Shown: positions 7,745-15,979 of the stretch, one piece after another
Layout of the letters: every line of letters begins with the position of its first letter
Numbering within the stretch: the first letter of the stretch is position 1
Origin: Streptomyces sp. TLI_171
Lineage (GTDB): Bacteria; Actinomycetota; Actinomycetes; Streptomycetales; Streptomycetaceae
Length of the DNA: 64,000 nucleotides
Direction: 5' to 3'
Assembly (NCBI RefSeq): GCF_003610255.1
Contig: NZ_RAPS01000001.1
Span: 4,712,001 to 4,776,000, forward strand
Notes under the pieces: generated by a model
Told to the model about the DNA's origin: nothing
Seen by the model: the letters and a program-made list of their open reading frames with translations, nothing else
Databases searched by the model: none
Program-made: the position numbers and the translations under genes

Positions 7745-9934
7745 TCAGGCCGGGAACTTGAAGGTGCGGTCCCGGCCGCTCTTCCCGATCGTCTGGCCGA
7801 TCGCGTCCGCCACGTCCTGCGCGGTGATCGGGCTCGCCTTCCCGGCCTTGGTGGTCTTCACCTTGTCGAAGGTGGTGCCGATGGAGCCGGCCAGCGCGTC
7901 CAGGTCCCACTTCAGCACCACGTTGCCGGACGCGTCCGGGGCCAGCGTCAGCGCCTTGGCCGCGGTGTTCCGGCCGAAGTTGAACTGCTTGCCGCCGGCG
8001 GTGACCGTGACGTTCCCGTTCAGCACCTGCTTGCCGAGCGTGTCCGCGGCGGCCTGCAGCGCGTCCTGGCCGACCTTCGGCTGGGCCTCGGCGGTGGGCA
8101 GCGCCAGCTCCGCCTCCGGCTTGCCGGCCGCCCGGTCGCGGTAGGCCTGCTCGACCTTGTCCGCGGCGGCCGCCGAGTCCAGGCCCTGGCCGCCCTTGCC
8201 CGGCACCACCTCGGCGGCGCCCGCGTCGGTGAACCGGACGAAGCCCTCCTGCAGGCTGCCCCCGGACTTGGCGGCCAGGTCGTCCAGGGCGGCCTTCAGC
8301 TTGGCCCGGTCGACCCGGACCGTGGGCGCGACGGCCTTGCCGCTGCCGGTCAGCGAGCCGAACACCTCGACCGGGTTGTAGCTGTGCTTGGTCAGCGCGT
8401 CGACCGTCGCGGTGGTGTCGAAGGTCAGGCCGGCGCTGGCCGGGTCCAGCGACACCGACTGATCGCCGATCTTCAGCTTCAGCGGCTGCTGGCCGATCTT
8501 GCCGACCGAGCCGTCCAGCACGGTCACCGCCTGGTCGCGGGAGTCGCCGCCGATCGAGGTCCCCAGCACCGTGGTGCCCTTGGGGATGTCCGACTGATTC
8601 ATCATCAGGCCGGCGCCGTACCCGGCCGCGCCGACGAACAGCACCGCGGTGACCGCGTACACCAGCAGCTTCTTGCCGCGGCCGCCGCGCTTCTTCCCGC
8701 TCGGCTCCGGCTCGACGTCCTCCTCGATCGCCTGCTGCGTCTCGGGGGCCAGCGGGCGCTTCGGGGTGGCGGCCCGCGGGCCGCCGGGGAACGGCTGCGC
8801 GGCGGGCACGTCGGCGAACCGGCCGCCGCCCGCCGCGGCCTGGGCGCCCTCGGCGGCCGGGCGCGGACGGTCACCGGCGTTGGGGTACCCCCGGCCGGCG
8901 GCCGGGGACGGATCGCCGGGCTGGGCCGGGCCGTTGAGGAACAGCTGGGTGGTCGGCGGGTCGTCGAACCCGCGCTCGGCGGCCGGGCCGCCGAACAGCT
9001 GGGTGGTCGGCGGGTCGGATATGCCCGCGCCCGGCCGCGGCTCGTCGCCGGTGATCGGGTCGAAGCCGCCGATCTGGGTGTCCTCCGGCTCCTGGCCGGG
9101 GCCGGCCGCACCGGGGAACGGCCCGCCCGGCCCGCGCTGCGCGGTCGGGGCGCCGCCCGGCGCCGGACGGCGGCCGGCGGCCGGGGTGTCGAACGGGTCC
9201 TGCGCGCCCGGGGCGTTGAACGGGTCCCGGGCCGCCGGGCTGTCGAACGGGTCCTGCGGAGCCGGGGCCTCGAACGGGTCCTGGGCCGCCGCCGCGGGAC
9301 GGAACGGGTCGGCCTGCTGCTGCGGCAGCGGGTGCCCGCCGGTGCGGGAGGACAGCTCGTCCGGGCCGAACGGCGAGGCGGGCGCGCCGGACGGGCGCGG
9401 AGCGGGCCGCGGGGCCGCCTGCGGGGCGCCGCCGGGGGCGGGCGCGGCCGGGGCCGGGGCGGCGGCCGGAGCGGGCTCCGGACGGCCCTTCTGGCGCGGC
9501 TTGAACCACTCGCCGGTGGACTCCGACTCGCTGGGCTTCGGCGCGGGCTCCTGCCACTCCGGCGGCAGGTTCGGCGGGCTGGCGGTGCGCGCCCCGGCGT
9601 CCATCACGCCGAGCACCGGGTCGCCGGCGCCGCCGCGGTGCCGCGGGCCGGTCGGCTCGGCCGGCTTCTCGTCCTTGACCTTGCTCTGCACCACGATCGG
9701 CGGGATCGGCCGCGACCCGGGGATGTTGATCCGCATCCGGGTGGTCAGCGTGGTCTCCGTCTTCGGCGTCTCGGCCTCGTCGCCGCGCGGCCCGGGAGCG
9801 GGGCGTCCGGCGGCCGGGTCCGCGCCGGTCCCACCGGGCAGGCCGGTGCCGTACGGCGGGGTGCCCGACGGGTACGCGTCGGGGCCGCCGCGGCGGGGCT
9901 GCGGGTGGGCGTTGTCAGATTCGCGGCTGCTCAA
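7745..9934 (-). CDS. Membrane-anchored protein with disordered Pro/Ala-rich cytoplasmic half and extracellular PG_binding_4-like domains
   Basis: A 729-residue single-pass protein of unknown function. Residues 1 to about 415 are Pro/Ala/Gly-rich and probably disordered. They carry four 9-residue repeats DPFxxPxxx (219-254) and the motif DPPTTQLF twice (307-314, 325-332). A basic stop (KKRGGRGKK) and one helix (about 422-444) follow. The outer part (GTTVLGTSIGG...) has repeated segments like the domains that precede VanW or L,D-transpeptidase modules, but no catalytic module is visible. The start is a TTG at 9934 with GGAG 10 bases upstream; no ATG or GTG fits better. Role inferred: envelope sensor or scaffold, the TTQ sites being possible Ser/Thr-kinase targets. 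Confidence 0.8.
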   Translation of the reverse strand: MSSRESDNAHPQPRRGGPDAYPSGTPPYGTGLPGGTGADPAAGRPAPGPRGDEAETPKTETTLTTRMRINIPGSRPIPPIVVQSKVKDEKPAEPTGPRHRGGAGDPVLGVMDAGARTASPPNLPPEWQEPAPKPSESESTGEWFKPRQKGRPEPAPAAAPAPAAPAPGGAPQAAPRPAPRPSGAPASPFGPDELSSRTGGHPLPQQQADPFRPAAAAQDPFEAPAPQDPFDSPAARDPFNAPGAQDPFDTPAAGRRPAPGGAPTAQRGPGGPFPGAAGPGQEPEDTQIGGFDPITGDEPRPGAGISDPPTTQLFGGPAAERGFDDPPTTQLFLNGPAQPGDPSPAAGRGYPNAGDRPRPAAEGAQAAAGGGRFADVPAAQPFPGGPRAATPKRPLAPETQQAIEEDVEPEPSGKKRGGRGKKLLVYAVTAVLFVGAAGYGAGLMMNQSDIPKGTTVLGTSIGGDSRDQAVTVLDGSVGKIGQQPLKLKIGDQSVSLDPASAGLTFDTTATVDALTKHSYNPVEVFGSLTGSGKAVAPTVRVDRAKLKAALDDLAAKSGGSLQEGFVRFTDAGAAEVVPGKGGQGLDSAAAADKVEQAYRDRAAGKPEAELALPTAEAQPKVGQDALQAAADTLGKQVLNGNVTVTAGGKQFNFGRNTAAKALTLAPDASGNVVLKWDLDALAGSIGTTFDKVKTTKAGKASPITAQDVADAIGQTIGKSGRDRTFKFPA
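9173..9280 (-). repeat. 27-bp in-frame tandem repeat, four copies (DPFxxPxxx)
   Basis: Encodes DPFEAPAPQ, DPFDSPAAR, DPFNAPGAQ and DPFDTPAAG in the disordered cytoplasmic half of the 729-residue membrane protein. Two further DPF units at irregular spacing lie just before it. Expansion or contraction would keep the reading frame. Confidence 0.8.
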
Positions 9935-10230
9935 TGCTGCTCTGCTCCGGATTCGCGGCCGGGCCGGCTGGGCCGTCCGCTGCGTATGGGGAGGGTGACC
10001 GCCGGACGACGGCGTGCGGCGTGCGGCGGGCCGACCGGCCCCTGGACATCAGCTGTTCACATGTCGGCTGCGGCGAGCGCCGCCGGCCACGCGAGTGGTG
10101 CCGAAGGTACCGCCCCGCCCGGCTCGGCCGGACAGGGGGGTGGCCCGCCGGTGCACCACCTTACCGACAAGGAATCCGGCCCGTCCGACGACCGGGAGAT
10201 CCCAATGGTCCGAATCCCCCCGGTATGCGG

Positions 10231-10686
10231 CTACCGGTCGGCGTCCTTGACGGTCCGTCGGGCCTCCGGCGCCGGTACGCCGAACAGGAACCCGGACCGG
10301 GTCGGCAGGGTCGTGCAGACCACGCCGATCACCGATCCGCCGAACAGGTAGAGGTAGGCGGGCAGCGTCGCGGAGAGCACCAGGTCTCCCTCCGGACGGG
10401 GCGCCAGCAGCACCGCTAGCACCAGGAACCAGCCGCCGAGCGCCGCGCCCGCGCCGAGCTTGGTGCCGGTCGCCCGCAGCCCGCCGTAGAACAGCCCGGC
10501 GCAGGCCGCCAGCGCCAGGAACACGCCCAGCGGGGGCCACAGGGTCTGCACGAAAGCTCCGCACACGGAGACCGCCGCGCCGAGCAGGAACAGCACCGCG
10601 TAGGCGGTGATCCGCAGGCCGCGGGGCGGCAGCGGCTCGGCGATCCGCTGCTCGCGGGAGCCGAAGAAAGGGTGCAGGAACTTCAC
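10231..10686 (-). CDS. DUF6113-type integral membrane protein
   Basis: A 151-residue membrane protein with four or five hydrophobic helices and short loops. It starts at a GTG (10686) that overlaps the mshB stop as GTGA, showing translational coupling; the open frame upstream is only the shadow of mshB. The first residues, [25 protein letters not shown], are cytoplasmic and charged. The family is conserved next to mshB in actinomycetes (as I recall, a membrane gene also follows mshB in Mycobacterium), but its function is unknown. A link with mycothiol or with the substrate of MshB is only suggested by context. Confidence 0.85.
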   Translation of the reverse strand: MKFLHPFFGSREQRIAEPLPPRGLRITAYAVLFLLGAAVSVCGAFVQTLWPPLGVFLALAACAGLFYGGLRATGTKLGAGAALGGWFLVLAVLLAPRPEGDLVLSATLPAYLYLFGGSVIGVVCTTLPTRSGFLFGVPAPEARRTVKDADR

Positions 10687-11573
10687 GGCGCCACCCCGGC
10701 GAACAGGTCGGTCTCCGGGGCGCCCGCGCCGAGCGCGCCTCGGACCAGCTCGTAGTACTCGGTGGCCAGCAGCGGCTGCCCGAGGTCGTTGCTGAGCGCG
10801 AAGTGGCGCCCGTCCACCGCGATCTGGGTGGCGTGCGCCCGCATCGCGGCGGCCTTCGCCCCGGCGTACGCCGCGTTGTCCAGCACCGTGGTGACCAGCC
10901 GGTCGTCCACCACCCCGGGGATCTGGTCGACCGGCGCGACGCCCTTGAACGGGGCCTCGGCGGCGGTCTCCCGCAGCGCGGCCTCGATCACCGTGCGGGG
11001 CATCCGGTTGAAGTAGACCTTGGCGATCCGCCACGGCCCGCCCAGCTCCGGGCGGAACTCCGGGTCGGCGGCCAGCTCGTAGCCGCGCAGCGCGACCCGG
11101 TGCGCCTGGATGTGGTCGGGGTGCCCGTAGCCGCCCTGCTCGTCGTAGGTCACCAGCACCTGCGGGCGGACCTCGCGGATCACCTCGACCAGGTGGCCGG
11201 CCGCCTCGTCCAGCTCCGCCCGCCAGAAGCAGGACGGGTCGTCGTTGTCCGGGACGCCCATCATCCCGGAGTCCCGGTAGCGGCCAGGGCCGCCCAGGAA
11301 GCGGTGGTCGGAGACCCCCAACTCGCGCATCGCCGCCGCGAGTTCGCCGATCCGGTGGGCGCCCAGGGTGTTGTCGCGGGACTGCTCCAGATGGGCCAGC
11401 TCCGGCGGGATCACCTCGCCGCCCTCGCCCAGCGTGCAGGTCACCAGCGTCACCCGGACGCCCTCGGCGGCGTACCGGGCCATGGTGGAGCCGTTGTTGA
11501 TCGACTCGTCGTCGGGGTGGGCATGCACCAGCAGCAGCCCGCGCGCGTCGGCACGGGCGGAGTCGGAGGTCAT
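10683..11573 (-). CDS. mshB: N-acetyl-1-D-myo-inositol-2-amino-2-deoxy-alpha-D-glucopyranoside deacetylase (mycothiol biosynthesis)
   Basis: A 296-residue zinc deacetylase of the PIG-L/LmbE family that removes the acetyl group from GlcNAc-Ins, the second step of mycothiol synthesis in the cytoplasm. The signature HAHPDDE is at residues 17-23 (His19, Asp21 as base, Asp22 as zinc ligand) and HPDHIQAH at 151-158 gives the third ligand, His154. The tail [10 protein letters not shown] matches MshB rather than the Mca amidase. The ATG at 11573 has a -10 box TAAGCT seven bases upstream, so the mRNA is probably leaderless. It is coupled to the DUF6113 gene downstream. Confidence 0.93.
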   Translation of the reverse strand: MTSDSARADARGLLLVHAHPDDESINNGSTMARYAAEGVRVTLVTCTLGEGGEVIPPELAHLEQSRDNTLGAHRIGELAAAMRELGVSDHRFLGGPGRYRDSGMMGVPDNDDPSCFWRAELDEAAGHLVEVIREVRPQVLVTYDEQGGYGHPDHIQAHRVALRGYELAADPEFRPELGGPWRIAKVYFNRMPRTVIEAALRETAAEAPFKGVAPVDQIPGVVDDRLVTTVLDNAAYAGAKAAAMRAHATQIAVDGRHFALSNDLGQPLLATEYYELVRGALGAGAPETDLFAGVAP

Positions 11574-11580
11574 GCCCGGC

Positions 11581-11586
11581 AGCTTA
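11581..11586 (-). promoter_or_regulatory. -10 box of a leaderless mshB promoter
   Basis: TAAGCT (minus strand) ends 7 bases before the mshB ATG, which leaves no room for a 5' leader. The -35 region would fall in the terminator hairpin at 11587-11619. Confidence 0.55.
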
Positions 11587-11619
11587 CGGCCTGCCCGGAG
11601 GGGACTCCCGGACAGGCCG
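11587..11619 (-). terminator. Hairpin after the small membrane protein gene
   Basis: CGGCCTG...CAGGCCG with an inner CCGGA/TCCGG arm and one mismatch, 33 bases beyond the stop of the gene at 11653-11847. It directly abuts the mshB -10 box. Confidence 0.5.
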
Positions 11620-11652
11620 CAGCGGCACGCGGATCGGAACCGCGGACCCCGG

Positions 11653-11847
11653 TCAGAGCTTCAGGCCGTTGATCATTCCGGCCAGGTTGGCCGTCACCTG
11701 CTGGATCGAGGGGGCGATCGAGCTGGAGGCCAGATAGAAGCCGAGCAGCGCGCACACCAACGCGTGGCTCAACTTCAGGTTGGAGCGGCGGACCAGGACC
11801 CAGACCACGACCAGCATCAGGACAGCTGCGGAGACGGACAAAGCCAT
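11653..11847 (-). CDS. Small membrane protein (64 residues), function unknown
   Basis: [19 protein letters not shown] forms one hydrophobic helix, followed by [26 protein letters not shown], a second helix, and a short polar tail. The Shine-Dalgarno stretch GAGGAAGGG lies about 12 bases before the ATG. The second half resembles the small membrane proteins found with Streptomyces conjugation (Spd) genes, but this gene sits in a core region next to mshB, so I do not assign that role. It ends in a hairpin, so it is probably monocistronic. Confidence 0.7.
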   Translation of the reverse strand: MALSVSAAVLMLVVVWVLVRRSNLKLSHALVCALLGFYLASSSIAPSIQQVTANLAGMINGLKL

Positions 11848-12078
11848 GACGGCTCACACCCTTCCTCGGGTGCGCGGCCCCGGGGACGGGGCGGCGGGCG
11901 GAACAATGCTCAACTGATACCCGATGAGTGACGCCCGGGTAACGTTCCGTGAGCTCCGCCGGGGTGTCGCGGGGGCCCCGCGCGGGCGCAGCGCCGCCGG
12001 TCAGCGCCGGTCCGAACGGCCGTGCGCAGCCGAACCGGCGGGCTGCGCCGAACGAGTGATCACCGCAACCCCAGGCCG

Positions 12079-12084
12079 TAGGGT
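12079..12084 (+). promoter_or_regulatory. -10 box of a leaderless promoter (S9 peptidase)
   Basis: TAGGGT followed by CGGCGGC and the ATG at 12092: spacing of 7 fits transcription starting at the A of ATG. Confidence 0.6.
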
Positions 12085-12091
12085 CGGCGGC

Positions 12092-14209
12092 ATGACCACC
12101 GAGAAGCCGCACGACACCTTCCCCCGGCAGCACGCGCGCACCCAGCGGTTCACCGCCGGCGCGCCCCGGTCGTTCACCGTCGGCCCGGACGGTGAGCGGG
12201 TGCTGTTCCTGCGCTCCCACGGGGTGGAGCAGCCCGCCAACCTGCTGTGGAGCCTGGACGTCGCCAGCGGCGTCGAGACCGTGCTCGCCGACCCGGCCGA
12301 GCTGCTCGGCGGCGGCGCCGAGCAGCTGTCCGCCGCCGAGCGGGCCCGCCGCGAGCGCAGCCGGGAGACCTCCGCCGGGATCGTCGGCTACGCCCTGGAC
12401 GCGGCCGGCCGGACCGCCGCGTTCGCGCTCTCCGGCCGGCTGTTCGCGGTCGACACGGCCACCGGCGAGGCCCGCGAGCTGCCCGCCGCCACCCCGCTGC
12501 TGGACCCGCGGCCCAGCCCCGACGGCCGGCTGGTCGGCTACGCCACCCCCGGCGGCGAGCTGCGGGTGACCGCCGCCGACGGCAGCGGCGACCGGCTGCT
12601 CGCCGGACCGGAGGCGGACGGCGTCAGCTGGGGCCAGGCCGAGTTCGTCGCCCAGGAGGAGATGAGCCGCGACCGCGGCTACTGGTGGGCCCCCGACAGC
12701 AGCGCGCTGCTCGCCGCCCGGGTCGACGACCGGCCGGTGCAGCGCTGGTGGATCGCCGACCCCGCCAACCCGGAGCGGCCGCCGGTCGAGGTCGCCTACC
12801 CGGCGGCCGGCACCCCCAACGCCGAGGTCGGCCTGTGGCTGCTCGGCCTGGACGGCTCCCGGACCGAGATCCGCTGGGACCGCGCGGCGTACCCCTACCT
12901 GGCCCGGGTGCACTGGTCGGCCGGCGGGCCGCCGCTGCTCCAGGTGCAGGCCCGCGACCAGCGCGAACAGCTGGTGCTGGAGGCCGACCTGACGACCGGT
13001 GGGACCACGGTGCTGCTGACCGAGCGGGACCCGGACTGGCTGGAGCTGTTCGGCGGCGTGCCGGTCCGGCGGGCCGACGGCGAACTGGTGCGGATCGCCG
13101 ACCGGGACGGCGTCCGGGTGCTGCTGGTCGGCGAGCAGGCCGTCACCGACGCCGACCTGCACGTCCGCTCGGTGCTGGCCGTGGACGGCGACGGGGTGCT
13201 GTTCGCGGCCTCCGCCGGCGCCGCCGAGTTCGAGCGGCGCCCGCCCGGCTGGCTCGGCGTCTTCACGGCCGGCCCGGACGGGGTGCGGGAGGTCGGCGAA
13301 GGCGCGCTCGGCGCGGTCCGCGGCGGCGGCACCACCGTGCTCACCACCGCCGACCCGCTGCGGCCCGGCACCACCGTCACCGTGCTGCGGGCCGGCGTCG
13401 AACCGCGGGTGATCGCCTCGCACGCCGCCACCCCGCTGATCACCGCCCGGCCGGTGTTCCGGTTCGCGGGCGAGCGGCGGATCCCCTGCGCGGTGCTGCT
13501 GCCCACCGGCTACGACCCGGACGTGGACGGGGAGCTGCCCGTCCTGATGGACCCGTACGGCGGCCCGCACGGGCAGCGCGTGGTGCAGGCGCACAACCCG
13601 CACCTGGTCTCCCAGTGGTTCGCCGACCAGGGTTTCGCGGTGATCGTCGCCGACGGGCGCGGCACCCCCGGGCACAGCCCCGCCTGGGAGAAGTCGATCA
13701 ACCGCCGGACCGCCGAGATCACCGTCGCCGACCAGGTCGACGCACTGCACGCGCTCGCCGAGCAGTTCCCGCTCGACCTGACCAGGGTCGCCATCCGCGG
13801 CTGGTCGTACGGCGGCTACCTGGCCGCCGCCGCGGTCCTGCGCGAACCCGAGGTGTTCCACGCCGCGGTGGCCGGCGCGCCCGTCACCGAGCACGACCTC
13901 TACGACACGCACTACACCGAGCGCTACTACGGCGACCCGAACACCGAGCCCGAGGCGTACCGGGCCAACTCGGTGGTGGAGCTGGCCCCGACGCTGCGCC
14001 GGCCGCTGATGATCGTGCACGGCCTGGCCGACGACAACGTGGTGGTCGCGCACAGCCTGCGGCTGTCCACCGCGCTGCTCGCCGCCGGCCGGCCGCACAC
14101 CGTGCTGCCGCTGTCCGGGGTGACCCACATGACGCCGCAGGAACAGGTCGCCGAGAACCTGCTGCTGCTCCAGGTCCGGTTCCTGAAGGAGGCGCTCGGC
14201 CTGCTGTAA
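12092..14209 (+). CDS. S9 family prolyl oligopeptidase / dipeptidyl peptidase IV-like
   Basis: A 705-residue cytoplasmic serine peptidase, with no signal peptide. The N-terminal two thirds form a DPPIV-type propeller (RQHARTQRFTAGAPRSFTVGPDGERVLFLRS at the start; LGQAEF VAQEEMSRDRGYWWAPDS, with the EE pair used for the free amino terminus of substrates). The C-terminal alpha/beta-hydrolase domain has the nucleophile motif GWSYGGYLAA, the Asp in VHGLADDNVV, and the His in SGVTHMT. It would release N-terminal dipeptides, probably X-Pro. The ATG at 12092 is preceded by TAGGGT, so I prefer it to in-frame starts upstream. It stands alone, with unrelated neighbours. Confidence 0.92.
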   Translation: MTTEKPHDTFPRQHARTQRFTAGAPRSFTVGPDGERVLFLRSHGVEQPANLLWSLDVASGVETVLADPAELLGGGAEQLSAAERARRERSRETSAGIVGYALDAAGRTAAFALSGRLFAVDTATGEARELPAATPLLDPRPSPDGRLVGYATPGGELRVTAADGSGDRLLAGPEADGVSWGQAEFVAQEEMSRDRGYWWAPDSSALLAARVDDRPVQRWWIADPANPERPPVEVAYPAAGTPNAEVGLWLLGLDGSRTEIRWDRAAYPYLARVHWSAGGPPLLQVQARDQREQLVLEADLTTGGTTVLLTERDPDWLELFGGVPVRRADGELVRIADRDGVRVLLVGEQAVTDADLHVRSVLAVDGDGVLFAASAGAAEFERRPPGWLGVFTAGPDGVREVGEGALGAVRGGGTTVLTTADPLRPGTTVTVLRAGVEPRVIASHAATPLITARPVFRFAGERRIPCAVLLPTGYDPDVDGELPVLMDPYGGPHGQRVVQAHNPHLVSQWFADQGFAVIVADGRGTPGHSPAWEKSINRRTAEITVADQVDALHALAEQFPLDLTRVAIRGWSYGGYLAAAAVLREPEVFHAAVAGAPVTEHDLYDTHYTERYYGDPNTEPEAYRANSVVELAPTLRRPLMIVHGLADDNVVVAHSLRLSTALLAAGRPHTVLPLSGVTHMTPQEQVAENLLLLQVRFLKEALGLL

Positions 14210-14221
14210 CGGGTGCACCCG

Positions 14222-14248
14222 TGACATCCGTCATGCGGAGGTCACGAC
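14222..14248 (+). promoter_or_regulatory. Inverted repeats upstream of the ABC exporter operon, candidate response-regulator site
   Basis: TGACATCCGTCA (14222-14233) is a TGAC-N4-GTCA inverted repeat, overlapped by GTCATGCGGAGGTCACGAC with further GTCA/TGAC-like arms. It resembles the ATGAC/GTCAT-type targets of DesR/NarL-family regulators of ABC-2 exporters. It lies 80-106 bases before the ATPase start, and the operon encodes such a regulator itself. Autoregulation is inferred. Confidence 0.5.
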
Positions 14249-14327
14249 GGTGCGCACTGCCGCGGCCACCCCCGTCCGAAGGAGCCTTGAGGAGTCGGAG
14301 AGAACGGCTTCGAAGGGACTGAGTGGG

Positions 14328-15266
14328 ATGGGGACGGGAACGGGGGAGGTCGCGGCCTTCCGGAACGTCAGCAAGAGCTACGGCCGGGTGAAGGCGGTGA
14401 ACGGGCTCGACCTGGTGCTGCGACCTGGCGAGACCGTGGCGCTGCTCGGCCCGAACGGCGCGGGCAAGTCCAGCAGCCTCGACCTGCTGCTGGGCCTGCG
14501 CGAGCCGGACAGCGGGACCGTGGAGCTGTTCGGCGGCGCGCCGCGGGCGGCGATCACCGCCGGGCGGGTCGGCGCGATGCTGCAGAGCGGCGGCCTGATG
14601 AGCGACGTCAAGGTCCGCGAACTGGTCACCCTCGCCTGCAAGGTGCACCCCAAGGGGCACGCCCCCGCCGAGGTGCTGAGGACCGCCGGGATCGCCGACC
14701 TCGCCGACCGGCGGGTGGACAAGCTCTCCGGCGGCCAGGAGCAGCGCGTCCGGTTCGCCCTCGCGGTGGCCGGCGCCAACGACCTGATCGTGCTGGACGA
14801 GCCCACCACCGGCATGGACGTCTCGGTCCGCCAGCAGTTCTGGGCCGCGATGCGCGCCCAGGCCGACGCCGGCCGCACGGTGCTGTTCGCCACCCACTAC
14901 CTGGAGGAGGCGGACTCCGTCGCCGACCGCGTCCTGGTCCTGCACAAGGGCCGGCTGATCGCCGACGGCTCCTCCGCCGAGATCAAGGCCCGGGCCGGCG
15001 CCCGCCGGATCGGCTTCGAACTCCACCCCTCCGACGGCGCCTTCGACGAAGCCGCGCTGCGCGAGCTGCCCGGCACCGTCGGACTGGACGTCAGCACCCG
15101 CGCCGACGGCGTGCGCACCGTCCGGATCCGCTCCGCCGACGCGGACGCGGGCGTCGCCGCGCTCTACAAGGCGGGCCTGTACCCGCGCGGGCTGGAAGTC
15201 ACCGGCCTCGGCCTGGAACAGGCCTTCCTGACCATCACCAACGAGGCCGAGGAGAGCGCGCGATGA
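14328..15266 (+). CDS. ABC-2 type exporter, ATP-binding subunit
   Basis: A 312-residue ATPase of the drug/lipid exporter class. Walker A is GPNGAGKS (41-48), the signature LSGGQEQRVRFALA, and Walker B LIVLDEPTTGMD; the switch region is FATHYLEEAD. A DrrA-like C-terminal extension (about 220-312) follows. The ATG at 14328 is chosen because the ATPase fold (VAAFRNVSKSYG) starts at once after it. It overlaps the permease gene as ATGA (15263-15266) and continues into a kinase/regulator pair, the arrangement of DesKR/LiaRS-like exporter modules that sense membrane stress or fluidity. The exported substrate is unknown. Confidence 0.93.
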   Translation: MGTGTGEVAAFRNVSKSYGRVKAVNGLDLVLRPGETVALLGPNGAGKSSSLDLLLGLREPDSGTVELFGGAPRAAITAGRVGAMLQSGGLMSDVKVRELVTLACKVHPKGHAPAEVLRTAGIADLADRRVDKLSGGQEQRVRFALAVAGANDLIVLDEPTTGMDVSVRQQFWAAMRAQADAGRTVLFATHYLEEADSVADRVLVLHKGRLIADGSSAEIKARAGARRIGFELHPSDGAFDEAALRELPGTVGLDVSTRADGVRTVRIRSADADAGVAALYKAGLYPRGLEVTGLGLEQAFLTITNEAEESAR

Positions 15267-15979
15267 CCACCCTGATCCGACTGGAGATCCTGCGCACCCT
15301 GCGCAACAAGCGGTACCTGCTGTTCACCGTGCTCTACCCGGCGCTGCTGTACGTCTTCTTCATCAGCGCCTACGGCGACAGCGCCGCCGGCGGGGTCTCC
15401 GCGAAGTCCTACTTCATGGTCTCGATGGCCACCTTCGGCGCGGTCGGCGCCGTCCTCACCGGCTCCGCGCAGCGCATCTCGCTGGAGCGCAAGAGCGGCT
15501 GGACCCGCCAGCTGCGGCTCACCGCCCTGCCCGGACCGGCCTACACGCTCGGCAAGATCGCCTCCTGCGCGGTCACCACGCTGCCCGCCATCGTGGTGGT
15601 CTTCGTGATCGGCGCGATCGAGGGCGTCGACCTGAGCGCCGCCCAGTGGCTCGGCCTGGCCGCCGCGCTGTGGCTCGGCAGCTTCGTGTTCGCCGCGCTC
15701 GGCGTCGCCCTCGGCTACGCCGCCCAGCCGGACGCCGTGCAGCCCGTGGTGATGATCGTCTACATGCTGATGGCGCTGTTCGGCGGGACCTGGTTCCCCG
15801 TCAGCGACTCGCTGCGGAGCTACGCCCGGTTCAACCCGGTCTACGACTACAACCAGCTGGCCGGCTTCATCCACGGCCAGGGCCTCGCGGGCACCGCGAT
15901 CGCCGTGCTGGCGGCCTACCTCGCGGTCTTCACCGCGGCGGCGGCCTACCTGTACCGCAAGGACGCCCAGCAGGCATGA
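15263..15979 (+). CDS. ABC-2 type exporter, permease subunit
   Basis: A 238-residue permease with six predicted helices (for example LFTVLYPALLYVFFISAYG, VVMIVYMLMALFGGTWFP and the final IAVLAAYLAVFTAAAAYLY). The start ATG overlaps the ATPase stop (ATGA), and its own stop overlaps the histidine kinase start (ATGA at 15976-15979), so the four genes are translationally coupled. The pattern (conserved FGGTWFPVSDSLRSYARFNPVYDYNQL) matches ABC2_membrane permeases that travel with DesK-like kinases. Confidence 0.92.
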   Translation: MTTLIRLEILRTLRNKRYLLFTVLYPALLYVFFISAYGDSAAGGVSAKSYFMVSMATFGAVGAVLTGSAQRISLERKSGWTRQLRLTALPGPAYTLGKIASCAVTTLPAIVVVFVIGAIEGVDLSAAQWLGLAAALWLGSFVFAALGVALGYAAQPDAVQPVVMIVYMLMALFGGTWFPVSDSLRSYARFNPVYDYNQLAGFIHGQGLAGTAIAVLAAYLAVFTAAAAYLYRKDAQQA

